Assembly (NCBI GenBank): GCA_910583675.1
Contig: CAJTYH010000025.1
Location: 1-46,382, forward strand
Length of the DNA stretch: 46,382 nt
DNA from: an uncultured Muribaculaceae bacterium
GTDB taxonomy: Bacteria; Bacteroidota; Bacteroidia; Bacteroidales; Muribaculaceae
Direction of reading: 5' to 3'
Within the stretch, counting starts at the first letter, position 1, and each line of letters starts with the position of its first letter. The position numbers and the translations under genes are program-made. The notes under the pieces are model-generated. The model was not told the DNA's origin. It made no database searches and saw nothing but the letters and a program-made list of their open reading frames with translations. Positions 35,901 to 43,823 of this stretch are shown here, piece by piece.

Positions 35901-37312
35901 CTTACATCTCCACCTATATTGACAATCTCAAAGTCGAGGATCTCGTAGGTGTAGACCTTGAGATCACTGAGATAAATGCACCCGTGCATGTGAGAACCGG
36001 CGAGAGCTTCACCGTCTCCGTTGGTCTGACCAATAACGGTTCCGAGGATGCCTCCGGCTTCAATGTGGAACTTTATGCCGATGACGTGCTTTACGATACG
36101 ATCGATGATGAGACGGTTGCCTCTTCCGGTAAGACTACTGTTGAATTTACCGTGGAGATGAGTGCCATGGCCGAAGAACCGATCAGCTACAAGGCCGTTG
36201 TTTCCCATCCAGACGATACGGCTCTTGAGAACAACGAGTCGGTGGCTGTGACGGTCATTCCTGTAGTATCTCCGCTTCCCGCTCCTGCTTCTCTCAAGGC
36301 CGTGAAGTCCGATGACGGTGTTGATCTTGCCTGGGATGCACCGATGCTGGCCGCAGAGTCTGCGACGGCTGTGACAGACGACTTTGAAAGCACCGAGGCG
36401 TGGAGCCATTTTGCCGACGGTTGGGCTATGCGCGACCTTGACAGGGCTGCCGTGTGCGGTTTCGGTGAGGTTGAGATCCCCGGAATCGAACCTGGCAAGA
36501 CTTTCGCCTCGTTCTTCATGTTCAGTGCAACTGGCATATTCGAGGGGAACAAGCCTTTGGCTCCATATTCCGGTAAGCAGTATCTGGCGGCTTTTGCCCG
36601 CTACGACAACGGTACTACCGACGACTGGGCTATTTCGCCTGAGTTGAGCGGTGAGGCACAGACCATCTCGTTCTATGCACGCAGCTATAGCGCCTCCTAT
36701 CCGGAACGCATACAGGTGCTTTATTCCACAGGGTCGCTTGAACCGTCGGATTTCGTGGCTACGGACTTCAACGTGGATGCCGTACCGGGAACATGGACAC
36801 GTTATGACGTATCCATACCTCAAGGCGCACGATATTTCGCCATCCGCTCATGTGCCACCAACTCGTTCATGCTCATGATTGACGATGTGACCTATATCCC
36901 CTTCTCCTCGCATGATCTTGAGGTAACGGGATACAACGTATACCGAGACAACGAGCGTGTGAACGACGCTCCTGTGACAGGCACCGCATATGCTGACAAT
37001 GTGGCTGATCCCGATGCCCACACATGGGTGGTAACCGCGGTTTACGGCGAACGTGAGTCGAAGGGATCCAACGCGGCAAAGGCAGAGACCTCGTCGCTTG
37101 ATGAGGCAATCTCCGGTGCGATCAAGATCGCTGTTGCAGATGGCAAAATCATCGTAACAGGATGCGACGGCAAACCGGTGATGGTATCGGCCATAGACGG
37201 CAAGCTCATCTACAATTCTTTAGGCCGTTCCGTAACCGAAGTGCCCGTAGGCAACGGTGTATATGTGGTCAAGGCTGCTGATGTGACCCGCAAGGTCGTA
37301 GTCAGGGACTGA
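32984..37312 (+). CDS. Large secreted multidomain protein (propeller, FN3, choice-of-anchor J, CARDB, sorting-type tail)
   Basis: A 1442-aa protein with a signal peptide ending at VAAES and no lipobox. Residues about 45-270 look like a quinoprotein/propeller segment (YVDAYSMEDGTKLWTN, GELYAISSEVD, LYKIDRLTGETDLIGETG). FN3 domains follow near 380-475 (APAGVSASNVSGNVTVSWSP), 627-725 and 727-820. Choice-of-anchor J (cleaved adhesin-like) jelly rolls lie near 479-620, 826-985 and 1131-1300; the first and last share DDW-ISP and a SYNERYPEKI/SYSASYPERI repeat. A CARDB-like domain spans about 990-1090 (VDLEITEINAPVHVRTGESF). The last 60 residues (VMVSAIDGKLIYNS, NGVYVVKAADVTRKVVV) resemble a type IX sorting tail. 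It probably acts at the cell surface in adhesion or glycan/protein binding; no catalytic motif was seen. Confidence 0.82.
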   Translation: MAKSFTFMAAILAAGIAVTSVAAESSAIPQMKGLVMSSGISAKTGLWTLPTTPDGEWSMDIGMDPGYATFYGGVAYEDVYYATRCNAQYGTIVYVDAYSMEDGTKLWTNYPDVTALPYDLTYNPYDGKIYGFFSNKKNTGMVFGTISYDRDGETVTPIKEMDGNWIAIAAAASGELYAISSEVDVNGTNVTVNSSSLYKIDRLTGETDLIGETGQLPLITGSATIDPRSGRMFWTVGPDGSSTYLCEVDLTTGVATKILDFNGNQQVGGLYVPTPPAEDDAPAAITDAVATFEGGSLSGSLTFNAPTTLYDGTAPSGALTYAVLLNGAELTKGNTTFGGKVNVDVTVPERGEYEFTISVANDKGSSPKVAVSRFVGFGVPVAPAGVSASNVSGNVTVSWSPVASSSDGGFIDEGAIKYTVKRMPGDVVVAANTTATSVEDTPDVSAGMAAFSYVVTADNHGLLSEGAESNKVVCGIPLLPWSEDFKSEDSMGFFTVIDANEDGKTWEYYSNVVRAKYGSVVMDDWLISPGLQLESGKMYYVTFKAHSYNERYPEKIEAKWGAGAAVADMTNDLVAPTTLGVEYETLGGFVTPSVSGIYHVGLHGISDANMFYLEVCEFAVAAGINGNAPASPGELTVTPDPAGDYKAAISLKAPSTDMSGNAISSLDKIELRRGDVLIKTFDNPATGATLTYDDVLETGGDYVYSAVAFKGDVGGEAATVTAFVGTPVAAAPEAVAISEVADGKISLSWDKVTLSATGDPINPDKVRYNIYDANSYGELVAENVTEIPYVFQGVETGEQKFVQYSVAAVTDGGESDKTSTASIPAGTPYVDFHESYAGGQASTIYATERINYGNWAVETDGEVSSADGDGGFMVMNGYFGGYCGAMTTGKISLADMKAPTLRFYSYTPDNSGLDVNPMVIDVRTEEGEWKEVFNKTVVEMGADQGWHEVLVPLTEFAGANVAIRFTATTSDRPYISTYIDNLKVEDLVGVDLEITEINAPVHVRTGESFTVSVGLTNNGSEDASGFNVELYADDVLYDTIDDETVASSGKTTVEFTVEMSAMAEEPISYKAVVSHPDDTALENNESVAVTVIPVVSPLPAPASLKAVKSDDGVDLAWDAPMLAAESATAVTDDFESTEAWSHFADGWAMRDLDRAAVCGFGEVEIPGIEPGKTFASFFMFSATGIFEGNKPLAPYSGKQYLAAFARYDNGTTDDWAISPELSGEAQTISFYARSYSASYPERIQVLYSTGSLEPSDFVATDFNVDAVPGTWTRYDVSIPQGARYFAIRSCATNSFMLMIDDVTYIPFSSHDLEVTGYNVYRDNERVNDAPVTGTAYADNVADPDAHTWVVTAVYGERESKGSNAAKAETSSLDEAISGAIKIAVADGKIIVTGCDGKPVMVSAIDGKLIYNSLGRSVTEVPVGNGVYVVKAADVTRKVVVRD

Positions 37313-37339
37313 GACCATAGTCCCCATATCATCCAATAA

Positions 37340-37382
37340 AATGGCGTCGTGTCAAGGTTCAACCCTTTGACACGACGCCATT
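37340..37382 (+). terminator. Strong hairpin after the large secreted protein
   Basis: A 16-bp perfect inverted repeat: AATGGCGTCGTGTCAA at 37340-37355 pairs with TTGACACGACGCCATT at 37367-37382. It can extend inward by a G-T and a G-C pair, leaving a small loop. It begins 28 bases after the stop codon. Confidence 0.75.
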
Positions 37383-37401
37383 GCAATAGTCAGATACATA
37401 A

Positions 37402-37447
37402 ACGAAAAACGAGCCGCACGGAAATTTCCGTGCGGCTCGTTTTTCGT
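37402..37447. terminator. Perfect 46-bp palindrome, bidirectional terminator-like
   Basis: Twenty-three-base arms meet without a spacer at 37424/37425. The arms start ACGAAAAACGAGCCGCACGG and the centre is GAAATTTC. A GC-rich stem flanked by an A-tract on one side and a T-tract on the other is the layout of a bidirectional intrinsic terminator. It is only 20 bases after the preceding hairpin. Confidence 0.75.
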
Positions 37448-37767
37448 GTCCTCTCATTGCTTGGAAGAGATAAAAAAGGAGAGAGAGGGCGAGAGGAAAT
37501 TATGGAAGTAAAGTCAACTAAGATTGGACACATAGGAAATGTGCAATCTATATTCGCAGTGAAAAAGGTTGATTGTTTTTCCGATGCAAAGATATGAATT
37601 GAAAACGCTTAAAACAAATAATTGAATAAAAAGTTTGCAAATAAGCTGTAACAACTAATAAATTAACAATAATTTGGTGAAAATATACAATCATTGGACA
37701 CAACCCCGGACTATTTGGGGAATTTATTGTGAATAGGGCATTAATGATGTCATTCGGATAATTTCAT

Positions 37768-37775
37768 TAACTTTG
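37768..37775 (+). promoter_or_regulatory. -7 element of the exonuclease-RecQ-UvrD fusion gene
   Basis: TAACTTTG is a full match to TAnnTTTG, 30 bases before the ATG at 37806. The -33 position (about 37743-37749) has only weak TTTG similarity. Confidence 0.5.
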
Positions 37776-37805
37776 TCGTAGTAGGCATAACTCAGATAAA
37801 ATATC

Positions 37806-40800
37806 ATGGCTATATGGGACAGATTCATAAGACGCGGAAAGATCGGTGGCAGTAACAGTGGTACCGACACCGAGTCTGCTGTTCGCATATATGATTCATC
37901 TTGTTATGCGATCGTTGATGTTGAGGTCGGACTGAGGGATGGCAAGATACACGACATAGGAGCGATAAGGCATGACGGTGCCGTATATCATGGTAGTTCC
38001 CTGGATGGTTTATTGGAATTCATTGAGGGAGTAGATTATCTGTGTGGTCACAATATCAGTGCACACGATGCCAAATACCTTTTCCCCAATGGTTTATCCC
38101 AATGTAAACTGGTAGATACGCTTCCCGTCTCTCCATTGTTGTTTCCGGAGCGTCCTTATCACCATCTCCTCAAAGATGACAAACTCGTGAGCGATCAGGT
38201 CAATAATCCGGTGAATGATTGTGAAAAGGCAAAGGATCTGCTGTTCGATGAAATTGCGTGCTGGAATTTGTTGCCTGAAAAGAAACGACAGATTCTCGCA
38301 TCATTGCTTAAGGGGAAGAAGGATTTCGAGGGTTTCCTGAGCATGGTGGGTGCCGTGGATGCTGATGAGGGAGAGGGGTTAGGGCAGTTGATAACAGAAG
38401 TTTATGACGGGAAGATCTGTCGGCATGCCGATATTGGGAGTCTTGTTGAACGTGCTCCGTCGGAATTGGCATATGCCTTGGCTCTTATAGATACGACTGA
38501 CCATCGTTCCGTTACTCCCGGATGGGTGCTGCACAATTATCCCGGGGTTGAAGCTGTAGTGGTGAGGTTGCGTCACACTTGTTGTCGTGAGGGGTGTGCA
38601 TATTGCAGATCCCAATTGGATGTGTCGCATGGACTGAAGTCCTTTTTCGGCTATGACCATTTCCGCACCTATGAGGGTCAACCGCTTCAGGAACTGGCTG
38701 CCAAGGCTGCAGTGGATGGTAAATCGTTGTTAGCCATATTCCCTACGGGTGGAGGGAAGTCGCTTACTTTCCAGTTGCCGGCGCTGATGGCCGGGGAGGC
38801 TGTGCACGGCCTTACGGTAGTGATCTCTCCGTTGCAGTCGCTGATGAAAGACCAGGTGGACAATCTTGCAGCGAGAGGGATAACCGATGCCGTGACCATC
38901 AATGGATTGCTTGACCCGCTTACAAGAGCCGAGGCGATAGGGAGAGTGCATGACGGTGATGCGTCGTTGCTGTATATCTCTCCTGAGATGCTGCGTTCGA
39001 AAACCATAGAAAAGATATTGGCATCGCGCAATGTGGTCAGGTTTGTGATAGACGAGGCGCATTGTTTTTCTTCATGGGGACAGGATTTCAGGGTAGATTA
39101 TCTTTATATCGGCAAGTTTATCCGGAAATATCAGGAGATGAAGGGATGCCGCAATCCTATACCGGTATCATGCTTTACAGCGACCGCGAAGCAGAAAGTC
39201 ATACAGGACATATGCGACTATTTCAAGCAGACGTTGGGACTTCACCTGGAGCTGTTTGCATCATCGGCTTCGAGGACAAATCTGCATTATTCGGTCATAC
39301 ACACTGAAAACGATGAGGACAAATATCTGAAACTTAGAAGTCTTGTGGCGGAATCGGTTTGCCCGGCGATAGTGTATGTTTCGCGTACCAAACGCACCAA
39401 GGAGTTAGCCGGAAGACTGAGCCGTGACGGTTACGAGGCACTCCCATTCAACGGCAAAATGGAGTCGGACGAAAAGATCGCCAACCAAGAGGCGTTCATG
39501 AATGACCGGGTGCGCATTATCGTGGCGACCTCGGCATTCGGCATGGGGGTGGACAAGAAGGATGTCGGGCTGGTGGTACACTACGATATTTCCGATTCGC
39601 TTGAGAATTATGTGCAGGAGGCCGGCAGGGCGGGGCGTGATCCTCACCTTGACGCACGATGCTACGTGCTTTATGGCGACAACGACCTTGACAAGCATTT
39701 CATTTTGCTCAATCAGACGAAATTGAGCATAAGCGAGATACAGCAGGTGTGGAAAGCCGTGAAGGGTCTTACGAGGCAACGCATGAAGGTGAACTGTTCA
39801 GCGCTGGAAATCGCGCGGCAGGCCGGGTGGGACGATTCTGTTTCTGACATAGAGACGCGTGTGCGCACTGCATTGGCTGCTTTGGAACAGAGCGGCTATC
39901 TGACACGTGGTAACAATATGCCCCATGTTTATGCCACGGGTATAACAGTAAGAAATCTTGATGAGGCGAGGATGCGGATTTCAGATTCCCTACTTTTCGA
40001 CAGTGACGAGACTGAAAAGGCTGTGCGAATAATAAGGAGGCTTATTTCACAGAAATATATATCCAAGGCTCAGGATTCCGAGGCAGAGTCGCGGATTGAT
40101 TATCTTGCCGATACCCTGGGCTTGAAGAAGGAGGAAATAATTTCCGTGGTGCAGCGCATGCGGCAGGAAGGGATCCTGGCCGACAGTAAGGACATATCGG
40201 CATATCTGCTTGATGCCGGCTCGTCTGAAAGAAAGTCGCGGATGCTTCTTGATCGTTTCGCCAAACTGGAACAGTATCTGTTGAAGCATATCGCTGACAG
40301 GTCTTTGACTACATCCTATAAGGAACTTAACGACAATGCCGTGGGCGGGGGAATAGCATCCTCCAAGGAGAAGGACATACGCACTTTGTTGTATTTCCTG
40401 ACCGTCAGGAAGTATACCCGTAAGAAAAATGACGGGATGCACAATGTACATGTCAACTGTATGGCAGACCTCCAGTCGACCCTTAAGCGTTTTGAAAAGA
40501 GATTGGAAATATGTCGTTTCACTGTGGAATGGCTATATGCCCGCGTCGGGATGGCCGACGAAACGCTTTCGGAAAACAGTGCGATACAATTCTCTGTAGT
40601 GGAACTTCTGAATGGAATAAAGTCTGATCAAAGGTTTCTTTTCAGCGTCCCGGATGAGATACAACTGGAAGATGTGGAGGAGGCTTTGCTGTACCTTTCC
40701 AAGATCGGTGCCCTGAAACTGGAAGGTGGTTTCCTTGTCCTTTATAATGCTATGGAGATAGAGAGAAGGAAGGATAACAAATCAAGATATAAGCTGGAGG

Positions 40801-42710
40801 ATTATCGGTTGCTTGATGAATTTTACAAGCATAAGGTGCAACAGGTGCACATCGTGGGAGAGTATGCCAATCTGATGGTCAAGGATTATGGCGCTGCCCT
40901 GCAGTTCGTGCGCGACTATTTCCATATGGATTACAGGAAATTCATTTCCAGATATTTCCAGGGGGAAAGAAGTCATGAGATACAGCGTAATCTTACGCCG
41001 CAGAAATATGATCAGCTTTTCGGATGCCTTTCGCAGAGGCAGATGGAAATTATATCCGACAAGATGTCACGATGCATCGTGGTCGCAGCCGGCCCCGGCA
41101 GTGGCAAGACTCGCGTATTGGTTCATAAACTTGCATCGTTGCTTCTGCTTGAGGATGTCAAGCATGAACAGTTGTTGATGCTTACATTTTCGAGGGCGGC
41201 TGCCACTGAGTTCAAGCAGCGGCTTATGGAGCTGATAGGCAATGCAGCTCATTTCGTTGAAATAAAGACGTTCCACTCGTACTGCTTCGATCTTCTGGGT
41301 AGGATAGGCAACTTGGATGATGCTGGAAATGTGGTTGCAGATGCTGCAAGAATGATAGAGCAGGGTGAGGTGGAGCCGAATAGGATCGCCAAGACCGTGC
41401 TCGTCATAGATGAGGCGCAGGATATGGGTGTCGGGGAATATGCGCTTGTAAAAGCGTTGATGACGGCCAATGATGACATGCGTGTGATTGCCGTGGGAGA
41501 TGATGACCAGAATATCTATGAATTCCGGGGATCGGATTCAGGATACCTTTATCGGTTGCGGCAGCAGCCTTACGGATCTTTCATGGAGATGACGGAGAAT
41601 TACCGTAGTGCACGCCATATCGTGGATTTTGCAAACGGATTTGTCGCCGGGATCGGCAAGAGGATGAAAAGCTCGCCGATTGTGTCCATGAAAGATGCAG
41701 ACGGAAGAGTTGGAGTGACCCGTCACAGATCCTTGGAACTTTATCAACCGGTAGTCAATGAATTGCTCAAAAGGAGAGGTACGGGCACAACATGCGTGCT
41801 TACTCAGAAGAATGATGAGGCGGTCATACTGACGGCGTTGTTGCGCAGAAATGGATTGGATGGCAGGTTGATACAGTCGTTGGATGGATTCCCTTTCTGG
41901 AAGATCGCGGAGATGAGATATTTCCTGCGGCATCTGGAGCAGCGGTGTACGGCTCCTGTCATTGCCGATGAGCTGTGGGAGGAGGTCAAACGGAGAACAT
42001 ACGACAAATACAGCACGAGCCAGAGCCTTCCGTTGATAATGCGTTGTGTAGAGACGTTTGAAAAGACGAACAATGCCAGGTATCTAAGTGACTTCAAGGA
42101 ATTCGTATTCGAGTCGTCGGTTGAGGATTTTTGTGATCTCTCAGGAGAGGGCATAATGGTTTCAACTATACACAAGGCCAAAGGACGTGAGTTTGACAAT
42201 GTATACATGCTTGTCTCGTCAAATCACTCAATGGATGACAGCATGAGGCGACGATTTTACGTCGGCATGACCCGTGCGAGGAATTATCTTTCTGTGCATA
42301 CGAACACCGTTTTTTTCAATCATTTGAGCGCGGATCAATATATTGGGGACAACAATGAATACCCGATGCCGGATGAGGTGGTATTGCAATTGTCGCATAA
42401 GGATGTGAATCTCGGATTTTTCGATAAGCTTAAACGTGAGATCCTTGATATGAGGAGTGGAGACAGGTTATCATATAGGGATTATATGTTGTGCAATGTC
42501 CACACGGGATTGCCGGTAGCGAAGTTATCGGCAAAAATGCAGAAGGACTTGTCGCAGTGGGAGGGGCGGGGGTATCAGGTAAAATCCGCTGTGGTGCGTT
42601 TCGTGGTGGCATGGAAACCGAAAGAGGCACCCAAGGGCGCCTCTGAATCGGCTGTGCTGTTGGCTGATATGGTCTTGGAGAAGAGGGTTGGAGCTTTAGA
42701 AACTGTTTGA
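37806..42710 (+). CDS. DEDD exonuclease-like / RecQ helicase / UvrD-type helicase fusion protein
   Basis: A 1634-aa protein joining three nucleic-acid enzymes. Residues about 33-150 form a DnaQ/RNase T-like domain: Asp38 and Glu40 (AIVDVEVG), Asp88 (GHNISAHDAKYL) and Asp138 (NNPVNDCEKAKDLL); the usual fourth-motif His appears to be Asn. Residues about 280-640 are a RecQ SF2 helicase: Walker A PTGGGKS (313-319), DEAH (416-419), then VATSAFGMGVDKKDV and YVQEAGRAGRD. A middle region (about 640-1070) is helical with winged-helix-like parts. Residues about 1075-1515 are an SF1 UvrD/PcrA core: GPGSGKT (1096-1102), TFSRAAATEFKQRL, DEAQD, DDDQNIYEFRG, STIHKAKGREFDNV and FYVGMTRARN. It likely processes recombination, replication or foreign DNA intermediates. 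It stands alone behind a long AT-rich gap. Confidence 0.88.
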   Translation: MAIWDRFIRRGKIGGSNSGTDTESAVRIYDSSCYAIVDVEVGLRDGKIHDIGAIRHDGAVYHGSSLDGLLEFIEGVDYLCGHNISAHDAKYLFPNGLSQCKLVDTLPVSPLLFPERPYHHLLKDDKLVSDQVNNPVNDCEKAKDLLFDEIACWNLLPEKKRQILASLLKGKKDFEGFLSMVGAVDADEGEGLGQLITEVYDGKICRHADIGSLVERAPSELAYALALIDTTDHRSVTPGWVLHNYPGVEAVVVRLRHTCCREGCAYCRSQLDVSHGLKSFFGYDHFRTYEGQPLQELAAKAAVDGKSLLAIFPTGGGKSLTFQLPALMAGEAVHGLTVVISPLQSLMKDQVDNLAARGITDAVTINGLLDPLTRAEAIGRVHDGDASLLYISPEMLRSKTIEKILASRNVVRFVIDEAHCFSSWGQDFRVDYLYIGKFIRKYQEMKGCRNPIPVSCFTATAKQKVIQDICDYFKQTLGLHLELFASSASRTNLHYSVIHTENDEDKYLKLRSLVAESVCPAIVYVSRTKRTKELAGRLSRDGYEALPFNGKMESDEKIANQEAFMNDRVRIIVATSAFGMGVDKKDVGLVVHYDISDSLENYVQEAGRAGRDPHLDARCYVLYGDNDLDKHFILLNQTKLSISEIQQVWKAVKGLTRQRMKVNCSALEIARQAGWDDSVSDIETRVRTALAALEQSGYLTRGNNMPHVYATGITVRNLDEARMRISDSLLFDSDETEKAVRIIRRLISQKYISKAQDSEAESRIDYLADTLGLKKEEIISVVQRMRQEGILADSKDISAYLLDAGSSERKSRMLLDRFAKLEQYLLKHIADRSLTTSYKELNDNAVGGGIASSKEKDIRTLLYFLTVRKYTRKKNDGMHNVHVNCMADLQSTLKRFEKRLEICRFTVEWLYARVGMADETLSENSAIQFSVVELLNGIKSDQRFLFSVPDEIQLEDVEEALLYLSKIGALKLEGGFLVLYNAMEIERRKDNKSRYKLEDYRLLDEFYKHKVQQVHIVGEYANLMVKDYGAALQFVRDYFHMDYRKFISRYFQGERSHEIQRNLTPQKYDQLFGCLSQRQMEIISDKMSRCIVVAAGPGSGKTRVLVHKLASLLLLEDVKHEQLLMLTFSRAAATEFKQRLMELIGNAAHFVEIKTFHSYCFDLLGRIGNLDDAGNVVADAARMIEQGEVEPNRIAKTVLVIDEAQDMGVGEYALVKALMTANDDMRVIAVGDDDQNIYEFRGSDSGYLYRLRQQPYGSFMEMTENYRSARHIVDFANGFVAGIGKRMKSSPIVSMKDADGRVGVTRHRSLELYQPVVNELLKRRGTGTTCVLTQKNDEAVILTALLRRNGLDGRLIQSLDGFPFWKIAEMRYFLRHLEQRCTAPVIADELWEEVKRRTYDKYSTSQSLPLIMRCVETFEKTNNARYLSDFKEFVFESSVEDFCDLSGEGIMVSTIHKAKGREFDNVYMLVSSNHSMDDSMRRRFYVGMTRARNYLSVHTNTVFFNHLSADQYIGDNNEYPMPDEVVLQLSHKDVNLGFFDKLKREILDMRSGDRLSYRDYMLCNVHTGLPVAKLSAKMQKDLSQWEGRGYQVKSAVVRFVVAWKPKEAPKGASESAVLLADMVLEKRVGALETV

Positions 42711-42730
42711 ATTTGGTTCAATAAAGTTTC

Positions 42731-43006
42731 TTAGCGTGAGCGGAAATGGTCGTTGTAGACCTTGATGCTGAAGACTATGGCCGAGCAGGTGGTGGTGATG
42801 AGGTTGGTGGCTACCAGAGGCCAGTTGATGGGGTCGCTCACGAGACCTTGAGCCACGAAGAAAGCACCTCCGAGACCCATGAGCAGGAAGGTAGGCACGG
42901 CGATGCCGTCGGTGTCGCGGGTGCGGATGGTATAGATGGCCTGTGGCAGATAGCCCAATACCATGCATATGGCGGCTATGTAGCCGAATATGTTGAATAG
43001 ATCCAT
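42731..43006 (-). CDS. SemiSWEET-like PQ-loop sugar transporter
   Basis: A 91-aa membrane protein with three hydrophobic helices and the PQ-loop motif GYLPQAIYTIRTRDTDGIAVPTF in the first repeat, the signature of bacterial SemiSWEETs, which dimerise to move sugars. The frame runs upstream to 43060 inside the neighbouring gene, but MDLFNIFGYIAAICMVLGYLPQ from 43006 is the typical N-terminus and leaves a 7-bp gap to the preceding stop. It is the last gene of a minus-strand unit containing the branching enzyme, so a link to sugar metabolism is reasonable. The fusion helicase gene ends convergently only 20 bp away. Confidence 0.88.
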   Translation of the reverse strand: MDLFNIFGYIAAICMVLGYLPQAIYTIRTRDTDGIAVPTFLLMGLGGAFFVAQGLVSDPINWPLVATNLITTTCSAIVFSIKVYNDHFRSR

Positions 43007-43013
43007 TGTTGTT

Positions 43014-43823
43014 TCAGGGATGTTGTTCCGCCGTTTCCGGCAACAGGCCGAAGAGGGCATAGTCGTAGTAGACGGGATCCTCGGGGCGTATGGTGCGCAG
43101 TGTCGCTGTCAGTTGGTCGACCGAGCGGCGGTCGTTGGCACTGCGGTTGAGCAATCCGAGGGAGCGTGCCGTGTCGCCCACGTGCACGTCAAGCGGGATA
43201 TAGAGTTGAGCGGGGGTTATGACACCTTTCCAGACGCCCATGTCCACGATGCCGTCGTCGCGCACGAGCCACCGGAGCGCCATGTTGATGCGTTTCAGTG
43301 CTGTGGTGGCCAGATTCTGCGGGAGGCAACGTGAATTGGCGATGCCACCGTTGGCTGCGGCCAGTTCGCGGTTCATTCCCTCTACGAGGTGCCAAGCCGG
43401 TGCTTCGTTGTCGGCGATGTGTTCGCTGCGGGCGAAGTCAGCCAGTGATCCATAACGCATGAATATGCTGTGTAGTCCTCGCAGGTAATGTCTGAAATCG
43501 CGTGCGAAGAAAGTTCGGTGGATGTTTCCGTCGGGAAGCTCCTCGTATCCCTGATCCATCACGTAACTGTAGGGATCGTAATCCATTATGCGGAGCATTT
43601 TCTCGCAGTTGGCGCAGATCATCTTGCGGTTGCCCCAGGCTACGGTGGCGCTCAGGAGCGCCACCGTCTCTATGTCCTGCAGGCGGCTGAATCGGCGAGG
43701 GAATTGCACCGGATCGGCCGAGATGAATTCTACTGAGTTCACTCGGGCAGCCTCTCGGTCAAGCCATTCGCGCAAGTCCGCGGGCACTTCAGCCGGTATG
43801 AATGTGGTTTTCTTATTTGTCAT
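43014..43823 (-). CDS. TIGR02757 (DUF2400) family protein
   Basis: A 269-aa soluble protein of the TIGR02757/DUF2400 family, common in Bacteroidota and of unknown function. Recognisable features are the start LREWLDREAARVNSVEFISADPVQFPRRFS, ETVALLSATVAWGNRKMICANCEKML, the central RDFRHYLRGLHSIF, and the late block KRINMALRWLVRDDGIVDMGVWKGV followed by LYIPLDVHVGDTARSLGLL. The late block has a DNA-glycosylase-like (helix-hairpin) flavour, but no function should be assigned from that. It overlaps the glgB stop by 11 bases and precedes the SemiSWEET gene by 7 bp, so the three are cotranscribed. Confidence 0.9.
   Translation of the reverse strand: MTNKKTTFIPAEVPADLREWLDREAARVNSVEFISADPVQFPRRFSRLQDIETVALLSATVAWGNRKMICANCEKMLRIMDYDPYSYVMDQGYEELPDGNIHRTFFARDFRHYLRGLHSIFMRYGSLADFARSEHIADNEAPAWHLVEGMNRELAAANGGIANSRCLPQNLATTALKRINMALRWLVRDDGIVDMGVWKGVITPAQLYIPLDVHVGDTARSLGLLNRSANDRRSVDQLTATLRTIRPEDPVYYDYALFGLLPETAEQHP

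Larger units (their letters stand above)
37313..37805. other. 493-bp intergenic region with two hairpins and an AT-rich leader
   Basis: The left third holds two adjacent hairpins (annotated separately). From about 37500 the sequence is strongly AT-rich with A and T runs, and no coding potential is supported. An open frame at 37349-37597 runs through both hairpins and is not credible. A promoter -7 element lies at 37768-37775. Confidence 0.7.

Noticed and set aside
37349..37597. An 82-codon plus-strand open frame in the large intergenic region
   Set aside because: It runs through both hairpins, has no plausible start context and encodes a low-complexity basic peptide resembling nothing known.
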